Shown here in pieces: positions 1 to 7,059 of a DNA stretch of 7,758 nucleotides. The DNA is taken from positions 1 to 7,758 of the forward strand of contig JABDQX010000276.1 in assembly GCA_013042035.1 (NCBI GenBank). Reading direction: 5' to 3'. This DNA comes from Gammaproteobacteria bacterium (lineage in GTDB: Bacteria; Pseudomonadota; Gammaproteobacteria; HK1). How positions within the stretch are numbered: the stretch's first letter is position 1; each line of letters starts with the position of its first letter. Made by a program: the position numbers and the translations under genes. Under the pieces are notes generated by a model that was not told the origin of the DNA, did no database searches, and worked only from the letters and a program-made list of their open reading frames with translations.

Positions 1-1161
1 AAACGGAGACCATGGCAAATCGCCCACGGTGGGAACGTTCCAGAGTCCCGGATATGAACCGCCTAATCCATAGGTATGTCCCGGACCATAGGCATCATGG
101 CCATAACCTGGAACAGGCGGTGGACCATATCCTTGCTCACTGGGATAGAGTGGGGCATATTCGGAGGATCCCAAATGGTTCGTATAGCCGGAGTATTCGG
201 GATATCCGGGTTGCGTGGTCTCGGGGAGAGAAGCACGGTACGCGGGCTCCGGTTGCTGTTTGTATTTGGCTCGCTGTTCATTCTTCTCGCGATACCGGCT
301 AGTGTCCCATCGTCTATTTGCCTCGGATCTATCTTCTTCACGCGCTTTTCTGTTCGAGTCCCAATGTTTTTGGCCTTGGGAAAGGTCGGCATCCGATGCG
401 TGGGTTTTGGCACCGCGCCGAGAGTTTTTCGAGGAATTTTCAGGCCAAGGGTCCTGGCTCCACGCGTCTTGTGGCGCGGATAACGTGCCGCTACTGGAGT
501 AATCCCTCGGCGATTCGGATTTTGCCGATTGCGATTCATCGTACCAGGGCGTGTTACCATAGGCATTGGGGGGGCTCTGGGATTTGCTGCCTCGAGACCA
601 GGAAGTATCTTCCGACCATCGATCGTCACGGTTTTCGGAAGCCGACCGAGAGCTTGGCCATGGATCGGACTTCTGTCGATCTTTTTGTTTGGCCCAGGGA
701 TCACGCTGTTCACTGGAAAGGGCCTGTTGTTCTTTCATGGATCCCCAGTAGTCTGTTTCCGACCCTGTCTCCGCGTGTTGCCGTGTGTGAGCCGGCGAAT
801 CTTGATACCATCCATCGGATTGTTGGAAATCACCCGCATAGGATGGCCCTCGATCGGAGCGCCAATCGCGCCCGGAAGATTCATCATTCCATTGGCCGCG
901 GCCCGTCGAATAACTACTTCCTTTCCTGTCGAACCCCGATTGCTCTACCCCTGACAAATCCCTGGACCAGGGTTTGGTATCCCTGGCCCATCGGGTGGAG
1001 TAGTCCTGCTGTTGTCCGCCCCAGGACTGGTTTTGCCGGCTACCTGTATAGTTATAATCGGATGCTTCAGCATATTGACTATAGCTGACCAATATCGTGG
1101 TAGCCAACCACACTGCAACGCCCATGGATACTTTATCTGTGAAGTTGTGTGAAAAAACCAT
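1..1161 (-). CDS. Exported Trp/Tyr/Ser/Gln-rich low-complexity protein, partial (3' end beyond left edge)
   Basis: An open frame of 387 codons runs from ATG at 1161 to base 1 without a stop, so the gene continues outside the window. The N-terminus is a good Sec signal peptide: Lys10, a hydrophobic core at about 13-27, and an AEA motif (31-33) with likely cleavage before Ser34. The mature part has no Cys, few aliphatic residues, 19 Trp and 25 Tyr over 387 residues, and much Ser, Gln, Asp and Arg, so it is probably disordered. Pro-Trp recurs at 64, 155, 167, 205, 238 and 383, three times as Asp-Pro-Trp. Residues about 265-305 are charged (Arg/Lys/Glu) and may be helical; 318-387 turn Gly/Tyr/Pro-rich. 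AGGA lies 8 nt before the ATG. It starts 91 bp after the RND pump, probably in the same transcript. I recognise no domain family. The Gly/Tyr/Pro end recalls sulfur-globule or other structural surface proteins, but that is only a compositional likeness. Reading frame is secure from the signal peptide and RBS; function is unknown. Confidence 0.77.
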   Translation of the reverse strand, partial: MVFSHNFTDKVSMGVAVWLATTILVSYSQYAEASDYNYTGSRQNQSWGGQQQDYSTRWARDTKPWSRDLSGVEQSGFDRKGSSYSTGRGQWNDESSGRDWRSDRGPSYAGDFQQSDGWYQDSPAHTRQHAETGSETDYWGSMKEQQALSSEQRDPWAKQKDRQKSDPWPSSRSASENRDDRWSEDTSWSRGSKSQSPPNAYGNTPWYDESQSAKSESPRDYSSSGTLSAPQDAWSQDPWPENSSKNSRRGAKTHASDADLSQGQKHWDSNRKAREEDRSEANRRWDTSRYREKNEQRAKYKQQPEPAYRASLPETTQPGYPEYSGYTNHLGSSEYAPLYPSEQGYGPPPVPGYGHDAYGPGHTYGLGGSYPGLWNVPTVGDLPWSPF

Positions 1162-1169
1162 CTTGTATT

Positions 1170-1173
1170 TCCT
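1170..1173 (-). promoter_or_regulatory. Shine-Dalgarno site of the exported Trp-rich protein
   Basis: On the minus strand AGGA is followed by 8 nt and then ATG at 1161. It favours this ATG over the in-frame ATG at 1125 (codon 13), which lacks such a site and would lose the positively charged start of the signal peptide. Confidence 0.6.
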
Positions 1174-1252
1174 GGCTATAGTTTTAACGCCTTTTACTTT
1201 CGCCACGATAGGCGCTGATGCTATTGAAGTGGTCCGTTCGAGGTATAGAGCT

Positions 1253-4200
1253 TTATTCCGTTCCATCTTTTTCTGTTCCATCACGCCAGTTTTCAACGGA
1301 AAAACCGGGAATATTCTGCTTTACGCGAATACCCCTGCGCTTTTTGGTGACCGTGTCTATCTTCTTTGAAGTTTCCTGGCGCTGCCCGTCGTCTTGTTTC
1401 GACGGCGCTTTATTTTTCGACGATATTTTCTTTTCGGCCGTAATCGGTGTTGCAGTTTTCGGTCGTTGCACCTTCTCTTTGGCTATCTTTTCAGCCGGTA
1501 TCGTTTTTTCGGCTATCTTGTCCTGGGCGCTGTGTGCTACGGATGCCGGTTTTTTCTCTACACGGGCAGGGCCATCGGTCGCGGTTCGGAGCCTGCTTTG
1601 ATCGGTAGCCTGCCCTGGTAATCTGGCGGATATCGGTCGTCTTTTGCGAGGAGAACGTCTTGTTCTCTGGCGATTCTTGCTCATATCGGAACCAGTTACG
1701 CTGGTTAGCGTAAAGGCTTCGATAGTCGCGCCAATGGATTCGTCCACGACGATTTCCGGTATTGCGTCCATGGCAACCCTGCCTGCCGGCGATTTGGTTC
1801 TCGCGTTCGGAGAAGATTTGGCTGGACGTGATCGGGATTCGGGCATGTCCGATGATTCATCGAGGTCAGTCTCGGATTGAGGCTGGGATTCGGGCGATGG
1901 CGACTCAAAGGATGCTGCGCGTTGCTTCGCCGCGCGGGCGGACGGTTCGGCGGGCGGTTTATTTCGATGGGCCACGGTCTCCCGAGCGGATTGGCCGGTG
2001 AATTTGCCTCCCCCCCATTTCAGAGCGGCCGTGACCATAAACACGATGGCCCGAACCAAGTAAAACACCATTGTTATGCCGGCAATAACCTTTATCCATA
2101 CTGCCATGGTCCATGAAAGCCGTGTCTCGGATGTCCGCGGTGTCTCGGCCACCTTGGCGTCTTGTTCCGGTGCCACGCCGACTTTTGCATATTTATTGGC
2201 GCCGTACTTGGCGGCAACCTGACGCAGTGAATCACTTGCCTCAATACAACCCAACGGTATAACAACCAGGGTCAGTAAAGTAGAGATCAACACCCCTGCC
2301 GCCAGAGAGATGGCCATGCCCTGGAAGATTGGGTCGAAGAGGATAACACCGGCACCGAACACCAGGGCAAAGGCCGTGATAAGGATAGGTCTGGTTCGGG
2401 TTTTGCAGGCGAGAATAACCGCCTCTTGCACCGGCGTCCCGGAGCTGACCTCGTGAGCGGAGAAATCCACCAACAAAATGGAGTTACGCACAATAATACC
2501 GGCAAGCGCGATCCAGCCGATCATGGAAGTCGCTGTGAACTCGGCATTCATCAGGGCATGCGCGGGGATAATACCGATCAGTGTCAAGGGAATCGGGGCC
2601 ATGATGAGTGCGGGGATACGGAAATTTCCAAACTCCCAAACCACGAGGATGTAGATGAGAACCAGAGCGGCCATGAAGGCAAGCCCCATATCGCGGAAGG
2701 TCTCGTAGGTAACCGTCCACTCCCCTGTCCACTCGAAACTGGATTTGCCGTCGTTTGACGGTGGTCCCATGTAATTGTAACCCATCTTTACGCCATCTGG
2801 CGTTACATAGTCTTCCAGCATGTCTTGGACTTGCAGCATGCCGTAAATAGGGGCGGCCAATCTTCCGGTGGTTTCTGCTACCACATACTCGATGGGACGC
2901 AGATCCTTGTGATAGATAATCGGGTCCTGATCAACGCGACGGAAGTGCCCAACCTCCGCCAGAGGAACCGTTCTGCCGTCCTCGGTGGGAATGGGAAGGT
3001 TCAACAGCCGGGTCGGATCGGAACGCAAGGAAAGTGGAACCTGAATGACGATATTGGTGGGCTCCAGAACGTTTGCTTCCTTGATGTCTCCCAACTGGTA
3101 ATTCCCCATGGCCATATCGATGCTGCGATTAATCGTATCCACGGAAATGCGGCGGCGCGCCGCCTTGTCCCGATCCACGTCGAAATGCCAGTAGGAATAA
3201 GGCTCCTGCATGTAGTTATCCACATCGGTCAAACTTTCCGCCTGACTAAAAACATCCGTCATGTGCCTAGCCACGCGCCGGCGGGTTTCGTCATCGGGGC
3301 CATAGATCTCCGCCACGACCGACTGCAGAACGGGGGGCCCGGGCGGCATCTCCACCACGGCAATGCTGGCATCATGCTCACGTGCAATGTGTATCAACAA
3401 CTCACGTGCCTGAAGGGCGATCTCGTGGCTGGAGCGCGCCCGATCATTTTTATGCAAAAGCTGTACCTGTAATTCTCCTTGCCACGGTTCCTGGCGCAAA
3501 TAGTAGTGGCGTACCATGCCATTGAAATCGAAAGGACGCGAACAACCGGCATAAGTCTGTACAGCCGTGACTTCCGGGATGTTGTTTCGGATTGTTTCGG
3601 CAAACAATCGCGTCAGATTCGCCGTATTGGGCAGTGCGCTTCCTTCCGGCAGATCCACGATGACACTGAATTCCGGCTTGTTATCGAGAGGCAGCATCTT
3701 TACCCGAACGTGGGTGGTATAGAACATGGCGCAGGCCGCAGCGAACAGGCCCCACATTCCCAGCCGAAACAAAAGACGTTTTCCCTTGTGATTGATAAGC
3801 GGCATCAACAGCCCGCGGTAGAAACCCTCCAGACGCTCGCTACCCTCGTGTTCACGTTCATGAGCGCGAGTGAGATATCCCATGGAGGGTTTGAGTTTCG
3901 CCGCCCACCATGGCGTAAAGGCAAAAGCGGCGATCAGGGAAAACAACATGGCAACCGAACCGAGCGCCGGAATCGGCTCCATGTAAGGTCCCATCATGCC
4001 CCGTACGAATCCCATGGGCAAAAGGGCCGCGATGACGGTGAATGTAGCGAGAATCGTCGGGTTACCGACCTCCCGGACCGCGTCGATGGCGGTGGCAAGA
4101 TCCGTTTTTCCCTCCTCCAGCCAGCGCCGGTAGATGTTCTCCACGACAACAATGGCGTCATCCACCAGGATACCGATGGAGAAAATAAGGGCGAACAGAC

Positions 4201-5482
4201 TGACCCTGTCGATGGTATACCCCAGGACCCAGGCCGAAAATACGGTAATCAAAATAACGACCGGAATCACAACAAGCACGACAATAGCCGGGCGGAACGC
4301 GCGGAAGGCAAGCAGAACCAGTAAGAAAACCAGACCGGTCGCGATGAAAAGCTTGATGATAAGTTCCCAAACCTTATCGTTGGCGGTCTGACCATAGTTA
4401 CGGGTGGTCGCCACCTGGACATCGGAAGGGATAATGCGGCCTTTGAGGTTTTCTACATGGAGCAGGATATTCTCGGCCACGGCAACACCATTGGTGCCCT
4501 CTTTCTTGGCGATGGCAATGGTAACGGCGGACTCTCCGTCCGCTGAAATGTCGGTTATGACGGGATCGGAGTCTGCTGCCGGACCTGTGAAATAGGTGAC
4601 AATCTGGTTGGCATCTTCAGGTCCCCGCGATACCCGCGCCACGTCCCGTACATAGATAGGGACATCGCCACGGCTACCAATCTCCAGGCGTTCTATCTCC
4701 CAGGCATTGGTAAAGAATGCGCCGGAGGTAATACTGCTATGGATGCCTCCCCCTTCCACGAAGCCGGAGTCGGTTTGCACATTGGCACCCCGAATACGGT
4801 TTGCCAGATGATCGAGACTGATCCCAAATCCGGCCAGACGTTCGGGATAGGCTTCTATGCGAAGTTGTTCTTTACGTCCACCAACAATAAAGCCGGTGCC
4901 GGTATCAGGTATTTCCTTGAGAGATTGCAGTACATCCAGGGCGAGAACCCGCAGTTCACCGTCGTTTTTTTCCTTGGACCAAAGCGTCAGGGTAACGACA
5001 GGCACATCGTCGATACCCTTGGGCTGTACCAGCGGTGGCGATACGCCCGGCGGGATTTTGTCCATGTTGGATTGGATTTTGTCATGGACCTTGACAATGG
5101 AAGGCCCCAGCTCCTGACCGACATCGAACTCCACCGTGACCATGCCACGACCCCGAGCACTCGCGGCGTACACATGCTTAACACCGGGGATCTCGCTCAT
5201 GATGCGCTGCAGGGGATCCATGGCGAGGCGCGCTACCTGCTGGGAAGATGCGCCCGGATACCCTACCAGGATATCCACCATGGGAACCGAGATCTGGGGA
5301 TCTTCCTGACGCGGTGTCATGATAAGACCAAGGATACCCATCAGGAGCATGGCGAGGAATAAAAGGGGCGAGAGGGGAGAATCGATAAATGCCCGAGTCA
5401 TACGCCCGGCAAGTCCGAGATCTTCCTCGCGGGGCGTTGTCGGTGCCGGTGAATTCGTTTGGGATTTTGTCTGGTTGGTCAT
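1253..5482 (-). CDS. RND efflux pump, inner-membrane permease (AcrB-like HAE type) with long C-terminal extension
   Basis: Proton-driven inner-membrane pump of 1409 residues that should export a substrate from periplasm or membrane together with the adaptor upstream. The core has the RND plan: TM1 about 36-55, a large periplasmic porter region 57-370, TM2-TM6 about 372-525, TM7 about 570-590, a second porter region to about 930, and TM8-TM12 about 932-1078. TM4 carries the double aspartate Asp441-Asp442 of the proton relay, in GILVDDAIVVVEN. TM10 has Arg999 where AcrB has Lys940, and TM11 keeps the arginine (Arg1031) in RTRPILIT. The double Asp argues for the hydrophobe/amphiphile type rather than the CusA metal type. 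AcrB-like pumps are usually about 1030-1050 residues. Here the core is followed by another hydrophobic segment (about 1125-1156) and a very basic, Ser/Ala/Lys-rich tail to 1409. No in-frame start exists upstream of this ATG before a stop, and the nearest GGAG is 14 nt away inside a hairpin loop, so translation initiation may be unusual. Family assignment is secure; substrate unknown. Confidence 0.95.
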   Translation of the reverse strand: MTNQTKSQTNSPAPTTPREEDLGLAGRMTRAFIDSPLSPLLFLAMLLMGILGLIMTPRQEDPQISVPMVDILVGYPGASSQQVARLAMDPLQRIMSEIPGVKHVYAASARGRGMVTVEFDVGQELGPSIVKVHDKIQSNMDKIPPGVSPPLVQPKGIDDVPVVTLTLWSKEKNDGELRVLALDVLQSLKEIPDTGTGFIVGGRKEQLRIEAYPERLAGFGISLDHLANRIRGANVQTDSGFVEGGGIHSSITSGAFFTNAWEIERLEIGSRGDVPIYVRDVARVSRGPEDANQIVTYFTGPAADSDPVITDISADGESAVTIAIAKKEGTNGVAVAENILLHVENLKGRIIPSDVQVATTRNYGQTANDKVWELIIKLFIATGLVFLLVLLAFRAFRPAIVVLVVIPVVILITVFSAWVLGYTIDRVSLFALIFSIGILVDDAIVVVENIYRRWLEEGKTDLATAIDAVREVGNPTILATFTVIAALLPMGFVRGMMGPYMEPIPALGSVAMLFSLIAAFAFTPWWAAKLKPSMGYLTRAHEREHEGSERLEGFYRGLLMPLINHKGKRLLFRLGMWGLFAAACAMFYTTHVRVKMLPLDNKPEFSVIVDLPEGSALPNTANLTRLFAETIRNNIPEVTAVQTYAGCSRPFDFNGMVRHYYLRQEPWQGELQVQLLHKNDRARSSHEIALQARELLIHIAREHDASIAVVEMPPGPPVLQSVVAEIYGPDDETRRRVARHMTDVFSQAESLTDVDNYMQEPYSYWHFDVDRDKAARRRISVDTINRSIDMAMGNYQLGDIKEANVLEPTNIVIQVPLSLRSDPTRLLNLPIPTEDGRTVPLAEVGHFRRVDQDPIIYHKDLRPIEYVVAETTGRLAAPIYGMLQVQDMLEDYVTPDGVKMGYNYMGPPSNDGKSSFEWTGEWTVTYETFRDMGLAFMAALVLIYILVVWEFGNFRIPALIMAPIPLTLIGIIPAHALMNAEFTATSMIGWIALAGIIVRNSILLVDFSAHEVSSGTPVQEAVILACKTRTRPILITAFALVFGAGVILFDPIFQGMAISLAAGVLISTLLTLVVIPLGCIEASDSLRQVAAKYGANKYAKVGVAPEQDAKVAETPRTSETRLSWTMAVWIKVIAGITMVFYLVRAIVFMVTAALKWGGGKFTGQSARETVAHRNKPPAEPSARAAKQRAASFESPSPESQPQSETDLDESSDMPESRSRPAKSSPNARTKSPAGRVAMDAIPEIVVDESIGATIEAFTLTSVTGSDMSKNRQRTRRSPRKRRPISARLPGQATDQSRLRTATDGPARVEKKPASVAHSAQDKIAEKTIPAEKIAKEKVQRPKTATPITAEKKISSKNKAPSKQDDGQRQETSKKIDTVTKKRRGIRVKQNIPGFSVENWRDGTEKDGTE

Positions 5483-5487
5483 GTTAG

Positions 5488-5510
5488 ATAATTTTGCTCC
5501 GCAAAATTAT
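5488..5510 (-). repeat. Perfect 10-bp inverted repeat directly before the pump start (operator or mRNA hairpin)
   Basis: The arm ATAATTTTGC and its exact reverse complement GCAAAATTAT are separated by 3 nt (GGA on the minus strand). The repeat ends 5 nt before the pump ATG. The only purine-rich Shine-Dalgarno-like bases (GGAG) sit in its loop and the first base of the 3' arm. As RNA it would form a 10-bp stem in the ribosome-binding region; as DNA it is a symmetric site overlapping the TATAAT box. The symmetry is seen directly; either role is inference. Confidence 0.65.
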
Positions 5511-5534
5511 ATGGCCCCACTTTCGTGGGGCGAA
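5506..5534 (-). promoter_or_regulatory. Candidate promoter of the RND pump gene
   Basis: A perfect TATAAT lies at 5511-5506 (minus strand), with a 17-bp spacer to a poor -35 (TTCGCC, 5534-5529). Initiation would fall inside the AT-rich inverted repeat and give a leader of under 20 nt. The weak -35 would fit a promoter that needs an activator, and the GC-rich dyad sits almost exactly in the spacer. It is sequence-motif evidence only; the AT-rich palindrome could produce the hexamer by chance. Confidence 0.35.
5514..5531 (-). repeat. Perfect 7-bp GC-rich inverted repeat with GAAA loop upstream of the pump
   Basis: On the minus strand it reads GCCCCAC-GAAA-GTGGGGC: a fully paired 7-bp stem capped by a GNRA-type tetraloop, which would be a very stable RNA hairpin. 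It is separated by only 3 nt from the second inverted repeat at 5488-5510. It is followed by CATATAATTTT rather than a clean T-run, so it is not a typical terminator. It could be an mRNA element or a symmetric operator within the promoter spacer. Confidence 0.65.
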
Positions 5535-5761
5535 GAAGTATGTAAATGATTACTCGTAACCATGCGAGAAATCTCGGAAACTCTTTTTCCGATATATGCG
5601 CTGCCGGATCGCACGGATATATTCCACATCAGAACGCGGAAACAGAAGAGGTAAGAAGCGAATGACTTGTTTCTATGATGTTAGGTAATTTCCTGTTTTT
5701 GAAGAACGAGGATGCAAATGCAAGACTCTGATTATGCTTCATAAAAAGGTAAAAATGGATG

Positions 5762-5797
5762 AAAAAGCGCACTTTACACGAAGTAAACGCGCATTTT
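5762..5797 (-). terminator. Candidate intrinsic terminator downstream of the adaptor gene
   Basis: On the minus strand a stem of GCGC plus TTTAC pairs with GTAAA plus GCGC, with a small asymmetric internal loop and a 5-nt hairpin loop (TTCGT), followed directly by TTTTT. An A-run before the stem can pair with the T-run, so it may work in both directions. It lies about 60-95 nt after the adaptor stop, where a terminator would be expected. The internal loop makes it weaker than an ideal one, so partial read-through to the pump is plausible. Confidence 0.5.
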
Positions 5798-5856
5798 GAG
5801 GAGATTTCCAACGCAGCTTAAGCAGCGCAAGGTGAGTTTTGCATACAGCTTAGACT

Positions 5857-7059
5857 TCAATAATACCCAACTTTCTCTTGAGTGGGGATATAAACACAGT
5901 CACCGGATCGAAGGCCGGACAAAACACTGATATGATCTTCGCCCACATACTCACCGAGGCGTATCAGTTGCAGCTCGCCTTTATCCGTTTCCTTTTTCTC
6001 TGCCTGTGGGTCGTTTGATACTATCCGAACCATGGGCCGATCACCTTGTCGAACAACGGCAATCGTCGGAATAACCAGTACCTCGCGTGCGGGGGCATTC
6101 GGATCGGGGATCATAACTTCAGCATACATGCCAGGGGCCGCGGGGGCCTTCGGATGCAAATCGAATTTCACCTTTACGGTATGCCGCTGACGATCGGCCA
6201 TGGGAAAGATCTGCGCTACACGTGCCGGTATCGGCTGGTATCCCACATCCAGTTTGGCATCGACGCGATCATCGACTCGTAATCCCTGATACATAAGTCT
6301 GGCCGGGATGTCCACCTCGAGCTGCAAGGTGCCCATATCGGCAAACTCCAACAGCGGTTGTCCCGGTTGTACAGTATCGCCTTCTTCCGCGTGCTTTCGG
6401 ATAATCGTTCCTTCGAACGGCGCAATGGAGCGTGCGTCACGCAGCTTTGCCTCGATCTGGCGTAATTGGGACTTGGAACGGACATGAGCATTGCGTGCCT
6501 GCTCGATACGGGTGCCGAAACTGTGGATATCCGCGTAGCGATCCACCCAGGGCTGATTCTGTCCCGCCATATTTTGCATATAGGAGGTCATGAACTGGTC
6601 GAACATGGACGGAACCCCCATGCCTCCGGGCGCCTTGTTCACTGGGGCGGACTGAGGGTTCCAGAGTTCGCGCGAATACATCACTTCGGCATTGCGTATC
6701 TCCGCCTCGGCATTCCGAAGATCGGCCATGGCGGCACCGTGCTGGGCGCGAAGCTCCTCTTCGTCCAGCGCCACCAAAACATCGTCCTTGGCAAATGCAT
6801 CCCCCTCTTCGCCCGCAATGTAGTTGACACGCCCAGGTACCTCCGCTCTGAAAGCCACCTCCCGATAGGGAACGACTGTTCCTCCCAGGGTAACTGTGGG
6901 ACGCTTTTGGGCGGCCCGGACGGCGTAGCGCCCATAACCATCACAAACCGGTTGATATCTGGCTTGAGATTGGGGCTGGGCTTCTACCTGCGTCACCATT
7001 ACCAGTAGAGAAGCGGCAATGGTGCAGATGGATGTTTTGATGGCGGAAGAAATATGCAT
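5857..7059 (-). CDS. RND efflux periplasmic adaptor subunit (HlyD/AcrA-like membrane fusion protein)
   Basis: Periplasmic adaptor of 400 residues that should link the RND pump to an outer-membrane channel. A Sec signal peptide fills residues 1-27 (Lys8, hydrophobic 11-22, VEA before Gln28). There is no lipobox Cys, so it is probably not a lipoprotein. The first half of the lipoyl domain is about 56-100 (VPGRVNYIAGEEGDAFAKDD). The alpha-helical hairpin follows at about 100-210, and the second lipoyl half at 210-245 (IAPFEGTIIRKHAEEGDTV). The beta-barrel is about 246-320 with the typical APGMYAEV, and the membrane-proximal domain about 325-395. The hairpin is interrupted at its tip by a Met/Asn/Gln-rich segment with five Met between 147 and 164. 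Cys38 and Cys388 are the only cysteines of the mature protein. The upstream ATG is chosen because only it gives a whole signal peptide, although no clear Shine-Dalgarno precedes it. It starts 81 bp after the SCP2 gene, likely in one transcript. Family is secure; substrate unknown. Confidence 0.93.
   Translation of the reverse strand: MHISSAIKTSICTIAASLLVMVTQVEAQPQSQARYQPVCDGYGRYAVRAAQKRPTVTLGGTVVPYREVAFRAEVPGRVNYIAGEEGDAFAKDDVLVALDEEELRAQHGAAMADLRNAEAEIRNAEVMYSRELWNPQSAPVNKAPGGMGVPSMFDQFMTSYMQNMAGQNQPWVDRYADIHSFGTRIEQARNAHVRSKSQLRQIEAKLRDARSIAPFEGTIIRKHAEEGDTVQPGQPLLEFADMGTLQLEVDIPARLMYQGLRVDDRVDAKLDVGYQPIPARVAQIFPMADRQRHTVKVKFDLHPKAPAAPGMYAEVMIPDPNAPAREVLVIPTIAVVRQGDRPMVRIVSNDPQAEKKETDKGELQLIRLGEYVGEDHISVLSGLRSGDCVYIPTQEKVGYY

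Larger units (their letters stand above)
5483..5856. other. 374-bp intergenic region between adaptor and pump genes
   Basis: No convincing gene lies here. From the adaptor side it contains a terminator-like hairpin on the minus strand (5762-5797), then about 230 bp without recognisable structure apart from a short dyad CGAGA-AA-TCTCG around 5566-5577, then two perfect inverted repeats directly before the pump start. Adaptor and pump genes of RND systems are usually adjacent or overlapping, so a structured gap of this size suggests separate control of the pump. Confidence 0.7.

Noticed and set aside
63..713. 216-residue open frame on the minus strand
   Set aside because: It overlaps, in another frame, the Trp-rich exported protein, which has a signal peptide and RBS. 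This frame is Pro/Arg/Thr/Met-rich with neither, so it is a shadow.
318..1088. 256-residue open frame on the plus strand
   Set aside because: Antisense to the exported protein gene; no ribosome site, no domain, and a composition typical of an antisense shadow of Ser/Trp/Asp-rich coding.
1690..1706. Dyad AACCAG-TTACG-CTGGTT inside the pump gene
   Set aside because: A 6-bp dyad within coding sequence, not near a start or end; expected by chance.
3479..4324. 281-residue open frame on the plus strand
   Set aside because: Antisense to the RND porter and TM2-TM6 coding region, which is clearly real; no protein-like features.
5481..5549. 22-codon plus-strand ORF across the two inverted repeats, ending in Cys-Lys
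   Set aside because: It reads like a plausible small peptide, but has no Shine-Dalgarno site or promoter and its sequence is dictated by the palindromes. Only conservation in relatives would revive it.
5629..5811. 60-residue minus-strand ORF in the adaptor-pump gap
   Set aside because: It runs through the terminator-like hairpin, has no ribosome site, and has a biased Ser/Phe/Lys composition typical of AT-rich non-coding DNA.
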